This document shows positions 39,486 through 48,312 of a stretch of DNA of 64,000 nucleotides, piece by piece (the first letter of the stretch is position 1; each line of letters opens with the position of its first letter). The position numbers were made by a program, and so were the translations under genes. The stretch is taken from the IMG/VR virus record IMGVR_UViG_3300037088_000361, positions 1-64,000 of that record; one strand, 5' to 3'. A model generated the notes under the pieces. The model saw only the letters and a program-made list of their open reading frames with translations, was not told the DNA's origin and made no database searches. This DNA is from a virus.

Positions 39486-42400
39486 TTATCCTATATATGC
39501 CACCACCGCTGAGGTAGAATCCTTTGTTATGCCTCCAAGAAACGAGTCAATAGTCGCCGAGCGGGACAATATCGAGTTTGCCGTGAGGACCACCGAACCC
39601 TTGGTCTGGAAGCTCCCGTCCGTCACGACGCTGGAGTTAAGCTGGGCATAGGCTACCACCGTAGAGGCAGCGACATCAGTTTCCTGCCCAGTTGCCGTGG
39701 AGTGGAGGGAAAGGTTGACGCAGGAGGCACGCTCCGCCGTGAAGAACGCTCCGGGCGTCCCCCCGGCTGGGATAATAAGAGCAACCCCAGACACGGTAAG
39801 CTCGGATTGAGCAAGGACAAAGCCAGTACCATAATTAGGGAGGGACATTGTTCCCCCTGTCATAATGACACCGGAACCCTGCTCAAACCCCCCCGCCTGT
39901 GCATTGCCCACAAAGACACAGTTGACGAACTCTACGTCGGAATCAATACCGTAGACAGCGGGGTTGACGAATCCTTGGAATTGGATGTTGTTGAATAATA
40001 CCCGACTGTTGTCCATGAAGAATGCCGAGGTCGGTCCGTCGCCGAACCCTCCCCACCCAGTTGCGTCAATGATGATGGGGCTGGTCGCCGTAGCTGTACT
40101 GGTGATGACAACACGCCCCTCCTCCTGTATGCTAAAGGCAAAGTTCGCCAGCGCATACCACTTGGCGGTGCGGATGGAGCCGTCGCCGAGGGCAATAACC
40201 TGCAAGGTGTTGGAAATGTTGGCAATCGTGTAGGGCACCCCAGTGGTGATAAGCTGGATGGAGCACGGATGACGGAGCACTGGAGGCAAAGTCGCCACGG
40301 CTGCCGTGATGGTAAGCTTTGGGGCTGTGGTGCTTAGTCCATCGTTGGAATCATTGCCGCTGACATTGTTCACGTAGAGGATGATGGGGGCGATAGTGGA
40401 CTGGAGGTTCTGTCCCAAGACCGTACGAGGCGTCGGGGCGGTGATAGCGAACCCGACATGCGGGTTGGACTGGGCAAAGCCCCGTCCCCCCGTCCCGCCT
40501 TGGAGGAGTGTTATGACCTTCCTGATGTCCTTGTTCATCGGCAGAATGAAGTCGTTGACATGTAGCGGGGTCTCAAGGGTGGTCTCTACGTTGTTCTGCC
40601 GCATCGCCACATAGTTGTTGTCAAACAGGGTGGAAAGCGGCATGTTCGTGAGGGAGGAGTCCGTCCAGTTTACTTGCGTTGGCAGGCTGTTGGAGATGGG
40701 AAGCTCACGATTGTAGGGGTACACGTCGGAAAGCCCGACTTGTGGTGCCGCCCCGGAGCCATTAGTGGTTATCAGGGCATTGTCAACCGTGTAAAGAATC
40801 TCGTAGTTGTGCCCAGTCATCCCTTCTCCCTGATAAGGGACATATCTCTCCTCCACGGTCATGATGCTGCTTGGGGCGAGGGAAGGAAGGATGGAGCCTA
40901 CGAAGAAGAAGTAGCTCCCGCCGTTGCTGATGTCAAGGTTGACCCCCGGAACCACCACGGTGGCAATCCCGTTATTGAAGTCAGCGACGGATACCTGCAC
41001 GGCGTTTAGGTTGTTTGACTGCCCGAGAACCCACACGAACTTGTTGGTGTCATCCCCGGCGATGCCCTTAATGGTGCATCCGTTGGATGCCAAAACGATG
41101 GTGCTGGCGTTCGCCGTGTTACTGTAAGACACAGACTCCACGATGACACGGGGGTCCATCCTGAATGGTCCAAGCGAGGGAATATAGTTCCCGAACAGGA
41201 CCGTCTCCTCAATTTGAGTAACTCCCTTTACCGGGGCATTGTAGGCTACTTGTGCGGTGTTGGATGCCATGAAGGACATCACGACGGTACTGGTCGAAAC
41301 CACGCCCCCCTGTATAGTCACAATGCAAGTATTCCCGTTAATGGTGCGAGAAATGACGCTGTAGGGCGAGGACGAACCGGAGTTCAGGTCCCAAGCATTT
41401 ATAATATATAACCCATTGCCGTTTCCATTGATTCCCGCCCCGGAGACTACAAAGGTGGTGACGGGGTTGCCTGCCACGGTCTGCTGGACGCCGGAAGAGC
41501 CAAGAACCTTGACATATACCCTCGTGCCAAACTGGACGCTGGAGTACTCAGGGTTCTCCGTCCATAGTTGGTAAGTCTGCGGGTCGGCTGCAAGCTGTTG
41601 AGTCTGTATGGCGTACTCGGACACCCCATAGACAGGCATCGTGGCTCCCGTGGTTGCGTCATAGAGGCTCCCACCGTCTATGGCAATCGGGGTCTTGATG
41701 AGGTTAGCGCTCCCCCCTGCCGGATAGGTCACCCCGATGGTCACATAAAGGTCGTTCACTCCGGGGTCAAAGGGTGAAACATAGCTTCCCGAACTGAAGA
41801 CCGGAGCATTGGGGAACGACACGGTGATGGTCTTGGAGTTTACCCCGGAGATGAGAATCTGGCTGCCGAGGAGATTGATGGGAATGGACACCCCGGAGGA
41901 GCCGGTGTTGAACCCCTGCACGAAGACCGAGGTTATCGTGGCGCTAGTCGTGGTGGGGAGAGAGAGGGAAAAGGCATCGTTAAGCTCCCATGACGCTCCC
42001 GGAATGCCTACGGTTTTGCCAATGGTTCCCGATGTCCCAAAGGGATTAGCGGGAGTGCTGGGGGTACCACTGATGCTGGCCTGGACCGTCGTGTAATAGG
42101 TACGCAGGTCAGAACTGAACCCGTTGAAAAAGCCGTCAAACTGTCCCACCGTGTTGATGACCCCGGCATTGGCGGGAGCCACCGAGACGTAATAGTCGAG
42201 AGCGGACCCTAAGGCGGCGGTGCTACTGCCGGGGGACTTCCCCCTGCCAATAGCAGCCCGCAGCTTTCCCGTGATGAGGTCCACGAAACCGTTGTCGGTG
42301 AGCGTGTCGTACTCCCATCCGTCGAGGCTTACCGTCTGCCTAGTATCCACAGCGTCGTCGGGGTATATCTGGTCCGCTAGCCGGGCATCAAAGCGCCCGG

Positions 42401-43373
42401 AGACATCCCAGTAGATAGTCCCGGAGGTGTTCAGGTTGTTGGGGTCGGCGCACCCGAAAATGTTGTAGGCAGTAGAGAAGCCCCCGGAGTTGCGCTGGAA
42501 GCAGACGGCCACTGGCATGGCATAGCTGTAGCCGTCCATCGTGCCGAGGAGGTTCGTAGTGTTGCCGTCCCCCGCCCGCCACAGACCCGTGTCCCCGGTG
42601 ATGGTGCCCATGTTGGTGAACTGGTAGACAGACCCGGAGGAGTTGACCGGGGAGACCTGCCCTGCCTGCGCATAGACCGCTTGGTTGACGCCCAGTCCCA
42701 TCGGGTCAAGACCATAACGGTACCTCGTGAAGTCGTAAGTAAGGCTTACACGCTGGACGTTCAGCCTCCACTGGATTTGCGCCCGCTGGGTAGTGCTGAG
42801 ACCATTGTTGAAGATGTCCACGGAGTCGTCCGGCATGGACTCAAGGAAGGCAAAGGAGGGGGTGACGCACCCGTAGGGGTAGAAGTAGTTCTGCCCGGTG
42901 ACAGGGTCAACGTAGTAACCCGTGACCGACCCGGCAGCAGGGCTGAGCGACTGGTACCAAAGCTCAAGGAACACCACGTAGATGTGAGCAGGCTCATCAG
43001 ATGACGCTGTGTTCCAGAATTCCGGGGCGGGCAGGACCACGCTGTTGAGGGATTGGTTGTTCAGGATTGAGCGGGGGTCGGAGCCGGTGATGGCCACGAC
43101 CTCCCCGTTGAACAGGACATCAAATCCGGGAATGGTAAGGGCGTTGGGGACAGTCGTGTCGAAAGCCATCGGCTGCCAGGTCAGGCAGCCGGAGGTCGCC
43201 GGACCGTCTGTAAGTAACTGGGAACGCTGGTACCGTTGGTTGTCCTGAGCAAGGTTGAAGTCGCTATCAGAAAGCATGTGGTCGTGTAGACCTACAACAG
43301 TCAAAAGGCTCCGCCCGGTTGGGTCAAGAGTCCTAGAGACGACTGAAGGATATTGGAATGTGCTATCTGCCAT
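39486..43373 (-). CDS. Tail protein with C-terminal beta-helix, possible tail spike (1295 aa)
   Basis: The N-terminal 150 residues (HDHMLSDSDFNLAQDNQ, then LTIPGFDVLFNGEVVAI) look like a baseplate-binding region. The C-terminal quarter begins ILYVNNVSGNDSNDGLSTTAP, the typical start of right-handed beta-helix tail spikes and pectate-lyase-like depolymerases. It continues with stacked short strands such as FVNPAVYGIDSDVEFVNCVFVG. Beta-helix spikes bind and often cut host surface polysaccharide, but no catalytic residues can be confirmed here. It is the first gene of the leftward tail string; a divergent plus-strand gene starts 59 nt away. Confidence 0.75.
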   Translation of the reverse strand: MADSTFQYPSVVSRTLDPTGRSLLTVVGLHDHMLSDSDFNLAQDNQRYQRSQLLTDGPATSGCLTWQPMAFDTTVPNALTIPGFDVLFNGEVVAITGSDPRSILNNQSLNSVVLPAPEFWNTASSDEPAHIYVVFLELWYQSLSPAAGSVTGYYVDPVTGQNYFYPYGCVTPSFAFLESMPDDSVDIFNNGLSTTQRAQIQWRLNVQRVSLTYDFTRYRYGLDPMGLGVNQAVYAQAGQVSPVNSSGSVYQFTNMGTITGDTGLWRAGDGNTTNLLGTMDGYSYAMPVAVCFQRNSGGFSTAYNIFGCADPNNLNTSGTIYWDVSGRFDARLADQIYPDDAVDTRQTVSLDGWEYDTLTDNGFVDLITGKLRAAIGRGKSPGSSTAALGSALDYYVSVAPANAGVINTVGQFDGFFNGFSSDLRTYYTTVQASISGTPSTPANPFGTSGTIGKTVGIPGASWELNDAFSLSLPTTTSATITSVFVQGFNTGSSGVSIPINLLGSQILISGVNSKTITVSFPNAPVFSSGSYVSPFDPGVNDLYVTIGVTYPAGGSANLIKTPIAIDGGSLYDATTGATMPVYGVSEYAIQTQQLAADPQTYQLWTENPEYSSVQFGTRVYVKVLGSSGVQQTVAGNPVTTFVVSGAGINGNGNGLYIINAWDLNSGSSSPYSVISRTINGNTCIVTIQGGVVSTSTVVMSFMASNTAQVAYNAPVKGVTQIEETVLFGNYIPSLGPFRMDPRVIVESVSYSNTANASTIVLASNGCTIKGIAGDDTNKFVWVLGQSNNLNAVQVSVADFNNGIATVVVPGVNLDISNGGSYFFFVGSILPSLAPSSIMTVEERYVPYQGEGMTGHNYEILYTVDNALITTNGSGAAPQVGLSDVYPYNRELPISNSLPTQVNWTDSSLTNMPLSTLFDNNYVAMRQNNVETTLETPLHVNDFILPMNKDIRKVITLLQGGTGGRGFAQSNPHVGFAITAPTPRTVLGQNLQSTIAPIILYVNNVSGNDSNDGLSTTAPKLTITAAVATLPPVLRHPCSIQLITTGVPYTIANISNTLQVIALGDGSIRTAKWYALANFAFSIQEEGRVVITSTATATSPIIIDATGWGGFGDGPTSAFFMDNSRVLFNNIQFQGFVNPAVYGIDSDVEFVNCVFVGNAQAGGFEQGSGVIMTGGTMSLPNYGTGFVLAQSELTVSGVALIIPAGGTPGAFFTAERASCVNLSLHSTATGQETDVAASTVVAYAQLNSSVVTDGSFQTKGSVVLTANSILSRSATIDSFLGGITKDSTSAVVAYIG

Positions 43374-43387
43374 TATTCACCTGTGCC

Positions 43388-43421
43388 CTGACTTCTCATC
43401 TACTTAGTAGAGGAAAGTCAG
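43388..43421. repeat. Inverted repeat in the divergent intergenic space
   Basis: CTGACTT and AAGTCAG bracket an inner, imperfect TCTACT/AGTAGA pair, forming one long hairpin between the divergent 1295-aa and 183-aa genes. The ribosome site of the plus-strand gene (AGAGG) overlaps its right arm, so it could act as an operator or control translation. Confidence 0.6.
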
Positions 43422-43431
43422 AGGATTTGAG

Positions 43432-43983
43432 ATGGCTGTTGTACTTTACAATTTCATGAACCAGCCAATTCTGGCCAGTGCGCTCGTGCAGGTCTCGGAT
43501 AGCGACAGTTTTTATTTTCCCGAGGACAATGGCCATTATGGCTATGCTTTTAACGGCTCCCACTACACGAACGGAATACAAGGTTCCCCCCCGCTCGTGG
43601 CCTCTTGGTATTCCGAGGGTGTGGGTCCATACCGGGGGTCTTCCGCCCCCTTCCCGTCCTATGGACTCATCCTTCTCGGGAGAGCGAACCTTACCATCCT
43701 TGACGAGAGCACCTCGGCGCTGAAGCTGTGGATGACCTTCCTCCTCAGTGACTTACTACTGCTCACCGACAATTTTGCCTTGGGCAACCAGAACTACTCC
43801 CCACCTGCGCTAGTGGGATACATCCCCTCGGGACTTTCCTACGCCAACGGGGTCATATCAGTAGTGTATAGCCCCGATGCAGGGGCGGAAAGCTTGGTTT
43901 ATCCCCCTCAGCCAGCAACGAGCAGTTTGATTGTAAATATTGATTTTGCTACTGACTCTGCTTGGTTGGATACTTCTCTATAA
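43432..43983 (+). CDS. Putative virion protein on the plus strand (183 aa)
   Basis: A beta-rich protein with motifs such as SDSFYFPEDNGHYGYAFNGS and a hydrophobic central segment (ALKLWMTFLLSDLLLLTDNF). It starts the three-gene plus-strand island, with AGAGG 7 nt before its ATG. Ser, Gly, Tyr and Pro are common, as in exposed phage proteins. No signal peptide is clear and I do not recognise a family. The neighbouring endolysin suggests that the island has been moved or inverted as a unit. Confidence 0.65.
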   Translation: MAVVLYNFMNQPILASALVQVSDSDSFYFPEDNGHYGYAFNGSHYTNGIQGSPPLVASWYSEGVGPYRGSSAPFPSYGLILLGRANLTILDESTSALKLWMTFLLSDLLLLTDNFALGNQNYSPPALVGYIPSGLSYANGVISVVYSPDAGAESLVYPPQPATSSLIVNIDFATDSAWLDTSL

Positions 43984-44027
43984 AACGAAAAAATGAACTT
44001 TCTAAAGCCTTTATGGGGGGAAGGTTT

Positions 44028-44993
44028 ATGTTCATATATCTTATCGTCAACCATAAGACTGGCAAATATTATGTCGGGCAACATAAAGGTAACAACCTAA
44101 AGCAGTACCTTCAGAGGAAATTTTGGGATGCTAAACACCAACGCAGTGGAAGTTCCCATCTATACAATTCCATGAGAAAGTACCCTCAGTCCACGTTGTG
44201 GTCCATCCACGCTCTCCGTTCCGACATTCAGACCAAGGAGGAACTTGACCAGACCGAGCGAGATTTCATTAAGTTCCTGAAATCCCAAGACTCAGAATAC
44301 GGCTACAACATTTGTCGGGGTGGGGAAGGGCACACTGGTCCACTCTCTCTTGAAACCAGAAAAAAAATAGGTATAGCCAGCAAAAAATCATGGTTGAATC
44401 CAATTTATCGTGCTCAACTAACGAATGAAACTAAAAGACGATGGGCTAACCCTGAATTTCATACTAGAGAAACAGAGGCCCTCAGGCAAAGAAATTCCCA
44501 GCCTGAAAGATGTGCCAAGATATCCACATCTAGTAGAAAGGCTTGGGCAACTCCTGAATTCCGCATCAAGATATCTAAGGCTATAAAAGAAGCGCAAACC
44601 ACTCCTGAATTCCATACTTGGCGGTCAGAAACCAGCAAACGGATGTGGGCTGACCCAAGCTATCGTGCCAAACACTCGGAAGCGATGAATAAACTTCGGT
44701 CCGACCCTGAATACCGTATAAAGGTAGCCGAAGCTGTTAGGAAAACAAGCACTAACCCTGAGAGATGTGCCAAAATCGGCAACGCTACAAAACAAAAATG
44801 GAATGACCCAGAATACAGAGCCAAACAATCCGAAGCTAAGAAACGGATGTGGGCTGACCCAAGCTATCGTGCCAAGATATCTGAATCTAGGAAAAGGATG
44901 TGGGCTAATCCTGAATTTCATACCAAGACTTCCGCAGCCATTAGGAGAGGAAAATCAAAAATAGGAGAATCAAATGTTGCAGAAAACCGTTGA
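44028..44993 (+). CDS. GIY-YIG homing-type endonuclease with eleven 17-residue repeats
   Basis: The ATG at 44028 is preferred for its GGGGGGAAGG upstream. The N-terminus reads FIYLIVNHKTGKYYVGQHKG, a clear GIY-YIG motif pair, with the conserved Glu in ELDQTERDFIKFL and a GYNICRGGEG close. From about residue 115 a run of 17-residue units follows, with core W-x-D/N-P-E/S-F/Y-R-x-K, for example WADPSYRAKHSEAMNKL and WNDPEYRAKQSEAKKRM; I count eleven. They resemble NUMOD3 DNA-binding helices strung into an array. The gene overlaps the endolysin start by 20 nt, so this selfish element sits inside the lysis island without breaking either neighbour. Confidence 0.88.
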   Translation: MFIYLIVNHKTGKYYVGQHKGNNLKQYLQRKFWDAKHQRSGSSHLYNSMRKYPQSTLWSIHALRSDIQTKEELDQTERDFIKFLKSQDSEYGYNICRGGEGHTGPLSLETRKKIGIASKKSWLNPIYRAQLTNETKRRWANPEFHTRETEALRQRNSQPERCAKISTSSRKAWATPEFRIKISKAIKEAQTTPEFHTWRSETSKRMWADPSYRAKHSEAMNKLRSDPEYRIKVAEAVRKTSTNPERCAKIGNATKQKWNDPEYRAKQSEAKKRMWADPSYRAKISESRKRMWANPEFHTKTSAAIRRGKSKIGESNVAENR

Positions 44994-45510
44994 CCAAATT
45001 GTCGCTGCATATCCGTGGCCACCACTGGGGCACGAGGCAAACCTCCGCCAACTCCTCGGCTTCATCGCCTCCGACGAAGCTATGCAGGACCAACGGTGGG
45101 TTGCATACCTTTTAGCCACAACAAGGCATGAAACATGGTTTACCTTCGCTCCGGTTGAAGAGAAGGGCAACGGGGCAGGGCATCCTTATGGCAATCCCGA
45201 CCCAATTACTGGTAAGGTATATGCAGGCGCTGGTTACATCCAATTAACATGGAAGGGAAATTATGAGAAATTCTCAAAGATTCTGGGGGTTGACCTAGTG
45301 AACCACCCTGAGTATGCCTTGAACCCGACCATCGCCTACAAGATAGCCTCATACGGAATGGTTCACGGGAGCTTCACGGGAGTTGGACTTGGGAAGTATA
45401 TAAACTCCGAAGAGTGCGATTATTTTAACGCTCGTCGGGTGATAAATGGTATTGACTCCGCCGACTCAATAGCTGGGTTTGCCCAAGCGTTTGAGCGCAG
45501 CCTGAGTTAA
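44974..45510 (+). CDS. GH19 chitinase/lysozyme-type endolysin
   Basis: The 178-residue protein matches the glycoside hydrolase 19 lysozyme family used by many phages as endolysin. It has a Glu in LLATTRHETWFTF (residues 46-58, the catalytic HET pattern), then GKVYAGAGYIQLTWKGNYEKF and GVDLVNHPEYAL. It would cleave the glycan backbone of peptidoglycan to release progeny. No N-terminal signal or membrane segment is present, so a separate holin is expected. AGGAG precedes its ATG inside the end of the GIY-YIG gene, and its stop overlaps by 4 nt the end of the convergent 94-aa gene. Confidence 0.92.
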   Translation: MLQKTVDQIVAAYPWPPLGHEANLRQLLGFIASDEAMQDQRWVAYLLATTRHETWFTFAPVEEKGNGAGHPYGNPDPITGKVYAGAGYIQLTWKGNYEKFSKILGVDLVNHPEYALNPTIAYKIASYGMVHGSFTGVGLGKYINSEECDYFNARRVINGIDSADSIAGFAQAFERSLS

Positions 45511-45791
45511 CCCCCCTCCATAACACTAATAGAAGGCAAAGGGTGCTCAACCTCTTGGAGCGGTCCCAAGGGGTCTCCTGTCCTCGGTTCCACGGACAGC
45601 TTGGCATTGCCAGAAGCATCCGTGGCAAGCTTGGCTACCTCTGAGTCGTCAACCGCCCGTGCGGAGCCGACTGCCTTGTCCAACTGATATAAGGCGAGCC
45701 CCTCCTGCGGGTCGATTCCCCCTCGGGCGTAGGTCTTTACGACGTACTGAAGATACCCGTACAGGTCGTCCTGCAACATTAAGATTCTCAC
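45507..45791 (-). CDS. Small hypothetical protein (94 aa)
   Basis: A GTG at 45791 with GGAGG 6 nt upstream starts a protein whose middle reads DLYGYLQYVVKTYARGGIDPQEGLALYQLDKAVGSARAVDD. It is helical, then disordered with many Pro, Gly and Ser residues. It lies inside the 3' part of the RlpA-like gene in another frame (142-nt overlap) and ends tail-to-tail with the endolysin. The strong start region and sensible codons make it more credible than the RlpA tail over the same bases. Function unknown. Confidence 0.6.
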   Translation of the reverse strand: MRILMLQDDLYGYLQYVVKTYARGGIDPQEGLALYQLDKAVGSARAVDDSEVAKLATDASGNAKLSVEPRTGDPLGPLQEVEHPLPSISVMEGG

Positions 45792-46290
45792 GCATTTCCT
45801 CCGTAACTATAGGGTCTTTTCCAGTGTCCCATGAAAAGTAAGACCTACAAGCGTCCCACGGCTTCCTCACAGCCTTGCAGCTAAGGGCAAGGTATGAGTA
45901 GTCGGGCTTGACTTCCCCGTAATAGAGAACCTCAATCCTGACATCCGTAACCCCGTCGAACCCGAGCCGCTGCATCGCCGCCGTGGAAACGTCGATAATC
46001 CTGTCAGGGATTCCGGGTCCACGGTCATTAATACGCACTTTCACAGACTTGTTATTGTGCAGGTTGATGACGAGGACGATGCTCCCGAACGGGAGGGTCC
46101 TATGGGCGGCTGTAAGCTTGTGATAATCAAATACTTCCCCACTGGAAGTGTGTTTTCCTTGGCGTTCCTTCCCATATGCGGAAGCCTTCCCGACTGAGTC
46201 CCACTTGACCTCGACGGGTCTCGGCATTGCTGGCAAGGCATTTCCGAGAAACACCAAGAGAGCACAAAGAACAGTCTTTAATATGCTCAA
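45649..46290 (-). CDS. RlpA-like exported double-psi barrel protein
   Basis: A TTG at 46290 with GGAGG 4 nt upstream starts a typical signal peptide (ILKTVLCALLVFLGNALPAMP) followed by an RlpA-like double-psi barrel. It reads GKASAYGKERQGKHTSSGEVFD, then LTAAHRTLPFGSIVLVIN and VKVRINDRGPGIPDRIIDVS. RlpA proteins are periplasmic or outer-membrane peptidoglycan-acting proteins; this one keeps the NDRGP pattern containing the catalytic Asp region. After about residue 155 the sequence becomes Arg/Gly-rich (SVRRKDLRPRGNRPAGG), and this overlaps the 94-aa gene. The tail may therefore be readthrough. An exported cell-wall protein in a phage may aid lysis or wall entry. Confidence 0.75.
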   Translation of the reverse strand: MSILKTVLCALLVFLGNALPAMPRPVEVKWDSVGKASAYGKERQGKHTSSGEVFDYHKLTAAHRTLPFGSIVLVINLHNNKSVKVRINDRGPGIPDRIIDVSTAAMQRLGFDGVTDVRIEVLYYGEVKPDYSYLALSCKAVRKPWDACRSYFSWDTGKDPIVTEEMRENLNVAGRPVRVSSVRRKDLRPRGNRPAGGARLISVGQGSRLRTGG

Positions 46291-46412
46291 ATTTCCTCCT
46301 TTTAATGCAAATTTTACGCCTATTACTCTAACCCTTTCCGCCCGGATACACAAGGCCATAGTCACATGTTTAAGGTCTGGTAGTTGTTCAATACTGGATT
46401 TAAGGGTAAAAT

Positions 46413-46589
46413 TTATGGTTCAAAGGGGGCCTTTGCTGTTGAAGACTCATGCCATATTAACTTCGTTGTACAATCTGGGCAATATCTGTCAACTTCAAAA
46501 GCCACTTCTCCCACCTTATTTCCTTCTTTGTCTGTTGGGTTCTTGGTGTACTTGCAACTAAGACAATACCATGTGCCTACCAGTGTCAT
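46413..46589 (-). CDS. Small zinc-ribbon protein (58 aa)
   Basis: An ATG at 46589 behind CGGAGGAG opens a 58-residue protein: MTLVGTWYCLSCKYTKNPTD, then EVDRYCPDCTTKLIWHESS. The two CxxC knuckles (residues 9-12 and 37-40) form a rubredoxin-like zinc ribbon. No transmembrane segment is seen. About 120 nt with no gene separate it from the RlpA-like start. Zinc ribbons like this may bind nucleic acid or a host polymerase, but no function can be named. Confidence 0.7.
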   Translation of the reverse strand: MTLVGTWYCLSCKYTKNPTDKEGNKVGEVAFEVDRYCPDCTTKLIWHESSTAKAPFEP

Positions 46590-46617
46590 AACTCCTCCGA
46601 CTTACTGAGATTTACTT

Positions 46618-47385
46618 TTATTCAAGAGACAATGGGACTGGAGTAGCCTTGAGCCTTTCTATCTCTGCTTTGAGGCGCTCAATCTCGTAAACATAGTCAG
46701 CAGCGACCCTTCGGTTGTTGGCCTGTTCTTTATCAGTTGTCCAGCGGATGTTCCCAGGCTCGTAGTTGCCGTTCTTGTTAGGGTAGCGGTCAAGGCTTAG
46801 CCCCTTAGCCCCCTCCCCTACATCCCTGAGGAAGTTATGGAAGCCGTCCTCGTTATTGTTCCATTGGGCACATACCCTGATTCCCCGTCCTCCATAGTGC
46901 TTCCACTCCTTGTGGTTGGGGTTCCTGCACCTGTCCCTCATGTTCATCCAAGCCCGCCAGGTCTTGGTGTTGCTCATCCCGTGCTTCTTCCTCTGGAAGC
47001 AGCAGCTTTTCAAGCCTTTTTTTCCTGTGACCTGATGGGTGGGAAGGCAGCACATACGGTTGCAGGCAAGGCATAGGCAGATGGACTGACGCCTGCCTTC
47101 CCTGTCTAGCTCATCCACATCCCAACCTATTATGATGTCTCCGAATCTTTGACCTGAGTAGTCCTGCCGATTTTCAATGTTTCTCCTAACCGTGGTTTCA
47201 CTCTTGAGACAGCCGCAGCTTTTAGTGTTCCCGTTGTTAAACTCGCAGGCTCCTACCGCAACCAGTTCAGGGTTTCCGCAGGAGCAGGAGCACATCCAGA
47301 TGGTCCTTGGTCCCCTGTTTTCGCCACGGTGCCTCACGGTGAGCTTTCCAGAGGTCTTGCCGGTCAAATCTATGAGCTTTGCCAT
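46618..47385 (-). CDS. HNH/AP2-like homing-type endonuclease (255 aa)
   Basis: The start at 47385 (MAKLIDLTGKTSGKLTV) has AGGAG upstream; the longer frame is a shadow. An N-terminal zinc domain (MCSCSCGNPELVAVG, NTKSCGCLKSE) matches the pattern found in phage AP2-like nucleases. The second half reads HGMSNTKTWRAWMNMRDRCR, HYGGRGIRVCAQW and GLSLDRYPNKNGNYEPGNIR then TTDKEQANNRR. That is the common HNH-like endonuclease family of phages. A C-terminal helix follows (RLKAEIERLK). It probably homes into target DNA, and it sits next to another nuclease gene in the same island. Confidence 0.85.
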   Translation of the reverse strand: MAKLIDLTGKTSGKLTVRHRGENRGPRTIWMCSCSCGNPELVAVGACEFNNGNTKSCGCLKSETTVRRNIENRQDYSGQRFGDIIIGWDVDELDREGRRQSICLCLACNRMCCLPTHQVTGKKGLKSCCFQRKKHGMSNTKTWRAWMNMRDRCRNPNHKEWKHYGGRGIRVCAQWNNNEDGFHNFLRDVGEGAKGLSLDRYPNKNGNYEPGNIRWTTDKEQANNRRVAADYVYEIERLKAEIERLKATPVPLSLE

Positions 47386-47408
47386 AGTATCTCCTGTGAG
47401 TTTAGGAT

Positions 47409-48308
47409 TTAGGCTGCAACAGCCTCCTGAGACGGGACTGGAGTAGTGTGGCGGCCGCAAGTGCAGGGCTTGTTGCGGTTGATGTTCCAACGCTGGCAGT
47501 TGGTTATCGCTGTGGCTTTGGCGTGGGAAGCCTGCCATTTAGGGTCGGCGTGCATCTTAGCCAAGCCTGCGATGTGAGCAGCCCGCCATTCAGGGTCAGC
47601 GTGCGTCTTAGCCAAGGATGCTGCTTGAGAAGCCTTATATTCAGGGTCAGCGTGCATCTTAGCCATAGCTGCCGCGTGATTCTTCTGCCATTCAGGGTCA
47701 GCAGCATTCCTAGCTATGCCTGCGGCGTGTGCAGCTTTCCATTCAGGGGCGGCGTGCGTCTTGACCAAGGCTATGGCGTGATTCTTCTGCCATTCAGGGT
47801 CAGCATGCATCTTAGCCAAACGTGCGGCGTGCGCAGCCTTCCATTCAGGTCTAGAAGCACCCCTAGCTGCACCTGCGGCGTGTGCAGCTTTCCATTCAGG
47901 GTCAGCAGCATTCCTAGCTGCGCCTGCGGCTTGGGCATCCTTCCATCCCTGATATGCCGCTTCGTCGTCAAATACAACGAACGCCCGCATAAAGTTATAT
48001 CCCCTTCCACTCTCAGGCTGGAAGGTCTGCAGTTTGTCCATCCATTGGTTCTCAAGCTGGACCGCCAAGGTTAGTACTTCTGACTTCGTGTTTGCGGTGA
48101 CTGAATCGACTGTCTCAAGGCGGAAGCTATCCCTGCCCCGTGAGGCTATCTCACGGTCAAAAGGAATTTCGTTATCACGGCAATGGCGCTTGTCTCGGAA
48201 CTCAACATCCCAAGCGGAGCCGGTATACTCAGGCAAGCCCGTGATTATGCAGAAATAGCAGTAGATGAAGCGTGTTAAGGATTTGATGGTATCTGTAGTG
48301 GTTGTCAT
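47409..48308 (-). CDS. GIY-YIG-like endonuclease with eight 17-residue repeats
   Basis: The N-terminus (IYCYFCIITGLPEYTGSAWD) is a degenerate GIY-YIG pair in which the second motif reads YTG; an acidic helix VQLENQWMDKL supplies the conserved Glu. From about residue 140 there are eight 17-residue units with core ADPEW, such as ADPEWQKNHAAAMAKMH. The tail NCQRWNINRNKPCTCGRH nearly repeats that of the 403-aa nuclease at 2.1-3.3 kb. Promoter P5 ends so close to the ATG at 48308 that the mRNA may have almost no leader and no ribosome site. It is probably a mobile nuclease; activity is uncertain because the GIY motif is altered. Confidence 0.75.
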   Translation of the reverse strand: MTTTTDTIKSLTRFIYCYFCIITGLPEYTGSAWDVEFRDKRHCRDNEIPFDREIASRGRDSFRLETVDSVTANTKSEVLTLAVQLENQWMDKLQTFQPESGRGYNFMRAFVVFDDEAAYQGWKDAQAAGAARNAADPEWKAAHAAGAARGASRPEWKAAHAARLAKMHADPEWQKNHAIALVKTHAAPEWKAAHAAGIARNAADPEWQKNHAAAMAKMHADPEYKASQAASLAKTHADPEWRAAHIAGLAKMHADPKWQASHAKATAITNCQRWNINRNKPCTCGRHTTPVPSQEAVAA

Positions 48309-48312
48309 CACC

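Noticed and set aside
44400-44960. Regular 51-nt direct repeats that could be mistaken for a CRISPR array
   Set aside because: The repeats are in frame, diverged and translated as 17-residue units of a GIY-YIG protein; there are no unique spacers.
47500-47940. Second set of 51-nt repeats resembling a CRISPR array
   Set aside because: Also coding, in frame with the 300-aa nuclease, with repeat-to-repeat drift typical of protein repeats.
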